From Phycisphaerae bacterium (GTDB taxonomy: Bacteria; Planctomycetota; Phycisphaerae; UBA1845), in assembly GCA_029260155.1 (NCBI GenBank), contig JAJDDU010000404.1, positions 1 through 8,956 on the forward strand: a DNA stretch of 8,956 nt, written 5' to 3'. Position 1 is the stretch's first letter. Each line of letters begins with the position of its first letter. The notes under the pieces are model-generated. The model saw only the letters and a program-made list of their open reading frames with translations. It made no database searches and was not told the origin of the DNA. Both the position numbers and the translations under genes were made by a program. This document shows, piece after piece, positions 6,113-8,956 of this stretch.

Positions 6113-6168
6113 AAGGGCGGGCACGCGGACTGTTGCGCTGTCGGCGGGTGAAACCCGCCCTACCCTTG
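6112..6168. repeat. Nested stem-loop element
   Basis: The inner hairpin is GGCGGGT (6143-6149), loop GAA, ACCCGCC (6153-6159), with 7 perfect pairs. The outer stem is CAAGGG (6112-6117) with CCCTTG (6163-6168). A competing 8-bp stem, AGGGCGGG (6114-6121) with CCCGCCCT (6154-6161), uses the same right arm, so two folds exclude each other. It begins at the last base of repeat copy 1. It could end transcription, act as an attenuator, or simply be a common intergenic repeat; no T-run follows. Confidence 0.55.
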
Positions 6169-6304
6169 CCGTGTCACATTCACCGATCGCGCGCTTGGGG
6201 CGGGGGGGGTGATATGCTAGCATTGCATTTTGGGAAGCGGCGAGCGAGGCTGCGGGATGAATCTACGACGCCCGGATGGGGTCGGGAAGGCGGCTGACGA
6301 CGAT

Positions 6305-7513
6305 ATGGCGGGAATCTCCTTATCGACACGGGCGTTGCGGACACCGCCGTCGCCGATCCGCAGGCTTGCGTATCTTGCGACCCAAGCGCGGTCCGCGGGG
6401 GTGCATGTACACCACCTGAACATTGGTCAGCCCGATGTGGCTACGCCGGCGAGCTTCCTTGAGGGCGTCGAACGATTCAGCGACCGTGTGGTGGCGTACA
6501 ACCCTTCGGAGGGGTGTCCGAAGCTGCGTGCGGTGTGGTCTGACTACATGAACCGCACGCTGGGTCTCGACACGTCGGCTGACGAGTTTCTGATCACCAT
6601 GGGGGCGAGCGAGGCGCTGATTTTCATTTTCATGACCTGCTGCGACCCCGGCGACGAGGTAATCGTGTTCGATCCGACGTACGCGAACTACATCGGCTTC
6701 GCGTCGATCGCGGGGGTCAACCTCATCCCGGTCCACAGCCGTCTGGACGACGGATTCGATCTTCCGCCGCTTGAAGCGATCACCGACCGTCTGTCGCCGA
6801 GGACCAAGGCCATCCTGCTGTGTAGTCCGAACAACCCGACGGGCACGGTGTACGATCGCGCGCAATTGCGAATGCTCCTTGACCTCTGTCGCGACGCCAA
6901 CCTGTTCCTTGTGGTGGACGAGACGTACCGGGAGTTGGTCTTTGATGGCCGGACTCCGCTGTCCGTGCTGCATCTTGATCCCGCGAACGAGCGTGTGATC
7001 GTCGTGGACAGCCTGTCCAAGCGTTTTAGTCTGTGCGGGGCGCGCATTGGCGCACTGTACACGACAAATCAGGAGCTCATGGCCAAGACGCTGAATCTTG
7101 CGCAGGCGCGGCTGGCTGCGCCGGCCATTGAGCAGTACGCAGCTGCACACATGCTGGAAAACCTGCCGGCGGACTACGTTGACTCCGTTCGGCAGGGCTA
7201 TCAGGATCGCCGCGATGTGATGTATGCGCGTCTTTGCGATCTGCCGGATGTGGTTACGCATTTGCCGAGCGGGGCGTTTTATACTATTGCGCGTCTGCCG
7301 GTTGAAGACGCTGAGCACTTTGCGTCTTTTCTGCTTTCGGACTTTTCGTTGGATGGCCAGACCGTATTTGTCGCTCCGGCGTCGGGGTTCTATATGGGCT
7401 ACAGCCGTGGGCACAACAAGGTGAGAATCGCATACGTTCTTGAGCCCGATCATCTCGCGGACGCTGCGCGCGTTCTGAAAGAGGGGCTTTGCGAATACCG
7501 GAAGAGACAGTAG
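6305..7513 (+). CDS. Class I/II PLP-dependent aminotransferase
   Basis: This is a 402-residue cytosolic fold-type I aminotransferase of the aspartate aminotransferase superfamily, full length for the family. It has NIGQPD (residues 39-44) near the N-terminus, the cofactor-phosphate loop GASEA (100-104), NNPTG (176-180) with Asn177, Asp205 and Tyr208 in VVDETYRE, the PLP-binding Lys239 in DSLSKRFSLCGARIG, and the substrate carboxylate Arg374 in NKVRIAY. It transfers an amino group between an amino acid and 2-oxoglutarate or pyruvate; the exact substrate cannot be read. ATG 6305 begins MAGISLSTRALRTPPSPIRRL, the usual N-terminus of these enzymes. ATG 6257 has a better ribosome site (GAGG, 7 nt) and would add 16 non-conserved residues, so the start is uncertain. 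It is followed after 42 nt by the FG-GAP gene. Confidence 0.93.
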   Translation: MAGISLSTRALRTPPSPIRRLAYLATQARSAGVHVHHLNIGQPDVATPASFLEGVERFSDRVVAYNPSEGCPKLRAVWSDYMNRTLGLDTSADEFLITMGASEALIFIFMTCCDPGDEVIVFDPTYANYIGFASIAGVNLIPVHSRLDDGFDLPPLEAITDRLSPRTKAILLCSPNNPTGTVYDRAQLRMLLDLCRDANLFLVVDETYRELVFDGRTPLSVLHLDPANERVIVVDSLSKRFSLCGARIGALYTTNQELMAKTLNLAQARLAAPAIEQYAAAHMLENLPADYVDSVRQGYQDRRDVMYARLCDLPDVVTHLPSGAFYTIARLPVEDAEHFASFLLSDFSLDGQTVFVAPASGFYMGYSRGHNKVRIAYVLEPDHLADAARVLKEGLCEYRKRQ

Positions 7514-7531
7514 AAAGCAGAAAGTCGAAAG
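7511..7531 (+). repeat. Three tandem GAAAG heptamers
   Basis: TAGAAAG, CAGAAAG and TCGAAAG stand end to end, beginning with the aminotransferase stop codon. A 7-nt period with a fixed GAAAG is seen directly. It is a short microsatellite-like repeat with no evident role. Confidence 0.6.
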
Positions 7532-7555
7532 TTGGATACACACGGGAGTTGCGTG

Positions 7556-7909
7556 ATGCGGCGAATGGTTGGCCTCGTTCTATTGGTACCGGTGTTCTGC
7601 GTGATTGTGTCGTGGGGTACGGAGCCGGCGGCTGGTCGGGGGCGCGGCGCGGGGGCGATGCGCGATATTACGGGTACGAACTTTTCACCGCATCCGGTGG
7701 TTAATGGCTGGCCTGGGATCGCGGCGTTCGACTATGACAACGACGAGGATATTGACATATTCGTGACCAATGCCGCGCGCTTTCCCAACGTGCTTTATCA
7801 GAACGACGGCAGTGGGAACTTCGTGCAGCAAGCGGACGAGGCGGGGCTTGCTTTTGACGACGACAGCTCGATCAGCGTGGCGAAACGCTCCCCTTCGGGT
7901 CGCCGCTAA
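7556..7909 (+). pseudogene. Secreted FG-GAP/VCBS repeat protein, truncated by a dispersed repeat
   Basis: The 117-residue product begins with a Sec-type signal sequence (charged MRRM, hydrophobic core 5-19, small residues near 25-27) and then the start of an FG-GAP/VCBS beta-propeller of the kind seen before ASPIC/UnbV domains. It shows the calcium-loop DYDNDEDID (59-67; the usual DG is DE), IFVTN, PNVLYQNDGSGNF (77-89) and AGLAFDD. In relatives a second DxDxDG repeat follows straight away and the protein runs for several hundred residues. Here the frame passes into the dispersed repeat, whose bases encode the last residues RSPSGRR and the TAA. Only 17 nt then separate it from the minus-strand gene, so the missing part is not downstream. 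GGGAG (7544-7548), 7 nt before ATG 7556, sets the start. It was probably cotranscribed with the aminotransferase gene, and is probably non-functional. Confidence 0.75.
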
Positions 7910-7911
7910 AC
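7885..7911 (+). repeat. Dispersed repeat, copy 2
   Basis: This is the second copy of the unit at 6086-6112, in direct orientation. It lies inside the FG-GAP frame and provides its stop. The unit contains C-TTCG-G where copy 1 has C-TGCG-G, a UUCG-type tetraloop closed by only two pairs. The downstream flank (GCGCGC, 7920-7925) differs from copy 1. Confidence 0.8.
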
Positions 7912-7926
7912 TGTCAGCAGCGCGCG

Positions 7927-8901
7927 CTAGTTTCTTGGGGTCAACTCGTATTGGATCTCGACTGGGTCGCTGGGGTCGGTGAAGAGATCGAGTTCGGGAT
8001 TGCAGAACGGTTCGAGAAGTTCGCAGAACAGATCGACCCAGTCGCGTTTAATCTCCGTGCGCAGGTGGGGGAGAATCGAATTCATGGTCTTGATGAGCAT
8101 GGGGGCGATGGGGCGCAAGCCGACGTCCCAGACGTGGGCGTGGGTACCGGTGACGAATGCGTCTGCGCGGCGGATGTCGAGCCCGGCTGAATCGAAACGG
8201 TCTTCCCACATTGATTGATCGCATAGGCTTGGCCAAGTGTCGAATCGACCGCGGCCTACAAGGTCGAGAAAGCGATCGCCGAGAAGGCCTCGGTGTTTTT
8301 CCAGGGTGAACTGCCTGATGGCGTCGAGCTTGACCTGAAGGACGATCGTGCCACCGGGGGCGCAGATTCGCTTGGCCTCGCGGAGGAAGTCGTCGACCTC
8401 AAGCACCCAGTACGTCGCGTTGCAATACACGGTCTTGAAGGCTCCGTCCTCGAACGGCAGGCGCTCGTTGTTGTCGTGGTGGACGAGTTTGTCGTAGAAA
8501 CCCAGCCGGGCGGCCTTGGCCAACAGGGTGGGCTTGACGTCGGTGCCGCAGTCCATTCCGACGCGCGGGCGCCGGGCGATGGGCGGGTCGTAGTCTTCGT
8601 CGACGTGGTCGAAGATGTCGGCGTGTTCGGTGTTTGCAAGATCGAGATTGGCGACGGCGCTGAACACGTCGAAATCGGGCGCAAAGCGTCCTCCGGCGTG
8701 CAGAAAGCTGAACACACCATCGCCGCAACTGAGGTCCACGCTGGGTGCGACAACCGGAACGCGGCTGAGGGCGTTACTTCGCAGGACCATCCAAAACGCG
8801 TTTTCAGGGCGCAGCCAGTAAGCGTTGATGAAGCGGCGGTGCTTCTCTTTGGCTGAGTCGATGGGCGCGGGGATGGTAGTATCGTTTACAGTTGCTCGCA
8901 C
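7927..8901 (-). CDS. Class I SAM-dependent methyltransferase
   Basis: This 324-residue cytosolic protein, convergent with the FG-GAP gene, has the Rossmann methyltransferase core. Motif I is VDLSCGDGV (residues 55-63). After an unusually long insert of about 50 residues comes the acidic strand GMDCGTD (115-121), then HHDNNERLPFEDGAF (141-155) and YCNATYWVLEVDDFLREAKRICAPGGTIVLQV (159-190), the post-motif I to motif III region typical of Methyltransf_11/25 types. The C-terminal 130 residues include many aromatic and acidic residues and presumably bind the acceptor, which I cannot name. The start is GTG at 8901, with AAAGGG (8909-8914 on the complementary strand) 7 nt upstream, a strong site. 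Codon use by eye is GC-rich like the aminotransferase and unlike the central operon, so it is probably core or of different origin. It is unrelated in detail to the methyltransferase at 2900-3700. Confidence 0.85.
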   Translation of the reverse strand: MRATVNDTTIPAPIDSAKEKHRRFINAYWLRPENAFWMVLRSNALSRVPVVAPSVDLSCGDGVFSFLHAGGRFAPDFDVFSAVANLDLANTEHADIFDHVDEDYDPPIARRPRVGMDCGTDVKPTLLAKAARLGFYDKLVHHDNNERLPFEDGAFKTVYCNATYWVLEVDDFLREAKRICAPGGTIVLQVKLDAIRQFTLEKHRGLLGDRFLDLVGRGRFDTWPSLCDQSMWEDRFDSAGLDIRRADAFVTGTHAHVWDVGLRPIAPMLIKTMNSILPHLRTEIKRDWVDLFCELLEPFCNPELDLFTDPSDPVEIQYELTPRN

Positions 8902-8908
8902 GCGAATT

Positions 8909-8914
8909 CCCTTT
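8909..8914 (-). promoter_or_regulatory. Ribosome binding site that supports the GTG start at 8901
   Basis: Read on the minus strand this is AAAGGG, 7 nt before GTG. It supports a GTG start where no ATG lies nearby in frame. Confidence 0.55.
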
Positions 8915-8956
8915 CGATGAGTGCGTCTGTGTGGATGGTATCAACACGGGGGAGGT

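Larger units (their letters stand above)
5721..6304. other. Non-coding spacer between the operon and the aminotransferase gene
   Basis: No gene is supported here. A 230-codon frame on the minus strand (5376-6068) runs antisense into the hydrolase gene and is Pro/Arg/Ser-rich noise. The stretch holds G-tracts (5753-5807), a 14-nt palindrome, one dispersed repeat copy, nested stem-loops (6112-6168), a G-rich run (6197-6209) and a 10-nt palindrome ATGCTAGCAT (6214-6223). TATGCT at 6213-6218 could be a -10 box for the aminotransferase gene, but no -35 stands at the right distance. Confidence 0.55.

Noticed and set aside
6320..7543. A 407-codon minus-strand frame opposite the aminotransferase gene
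   Set aside because: The plus strand has every PLP-aminotransferase motif; the antisense frame is Arg/His/Val-rich and is a by-product of GC-rich third positions.
8293..8856. A 187-codon plus-strand frame opposite the minus-strand methyltransferase gene
   Set aside because: It is Val/Gly/Asp-rich, the typical antisense pattern, while the minus strand shows methyltransferase motifs and a good ribosome site.
1..8956. tRNA, rRNA, CRISPR array or transposase gene
   Set aside because: No cloverleaf-like arms, no regularly spaced repeats and no transposase motifs were seen; the only dispersed repeat has two copies in the window.

Overview
The window looks like a moderately GC-rich bacterial chromosome segment. 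The best guess is a planctomycete or a similar environmental bacterium, at moderate confidence. The reasons are a secreted FG-GAP/VCBS-type gene, GC-rich dispersed repeats ending in GCCGCTAAAC, a hairpin of the form GGCGGGT-GAA-ACCCGCC between genes, a short GAAAG heptamer repeat, and a mix of good and poor Shine-Dalgarno sites. None of this proves the taxon.

Layout. Positions 1-732 hold no gene I can support, but they end in a candidate promoter (TATACT at 618-623) followed by an operator-like palindrome (642-656). Positions 733-5711 are a compact plus-strand operon of six recognisable genes: a short-chain dehydrogenase/reductase, a DhnA/ADH-synthase-type class I aldolase, a YhbP-like flavin split-barrel protein, a SAM-dependent methyltransferase, a two-helix membrane protein with an unrecognised cytosolic domain, and an alpha/beta hydrolase. 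A 38-codon reading frame (4715-4831) fills the only sizeable gap and is coupled to the hydrolase start. Positions 5712-6304 are non-coding and carry G-tracts, a 14-nt palindrome, one copy of a 26-27 bp dispersed repeat and nested stem-loops. Next come a PLP aminotransferase (6305-7513) and a secreted FG-GAP/VCBS gene (7556-7909) that is cut off inside a second copy of the same repeat. A convergent minus-strand methyltransferase (7927-8901) closes the window.

How the genes work together. The six-gene operon is the most interesting part. An aldolase that builds a carbon chain from small carbonyl compounds, a reductase, a flavin-fold protein, a methyltransferase and a serine hydrolase are the parts of a small-molecule biosynthetic or modification pathway, with a membrane protein made in the same transcript. 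There is no NRPS, PKS or glycosyltransferase, and no partner that would point to a known product such as a GriH-like dehydroquinate-synthase homologue. I regard it as an uncharacterised small metabolic cluster. By eye it uses more A/T-ending codons and AGA/AGG/ATA than the flanking aminotransferase and minus-strand methyltransferase, which fits acquisition by transfer, but I have not counted codons.

The aminotransferase/FG-GAP pair is bracketed by two direct copies of the repeat about 1.8 kb apart. The repeat supplies the stop codon of the FG-GAP gene, so repeat-linked rearrangement has probably trimmed that gene.
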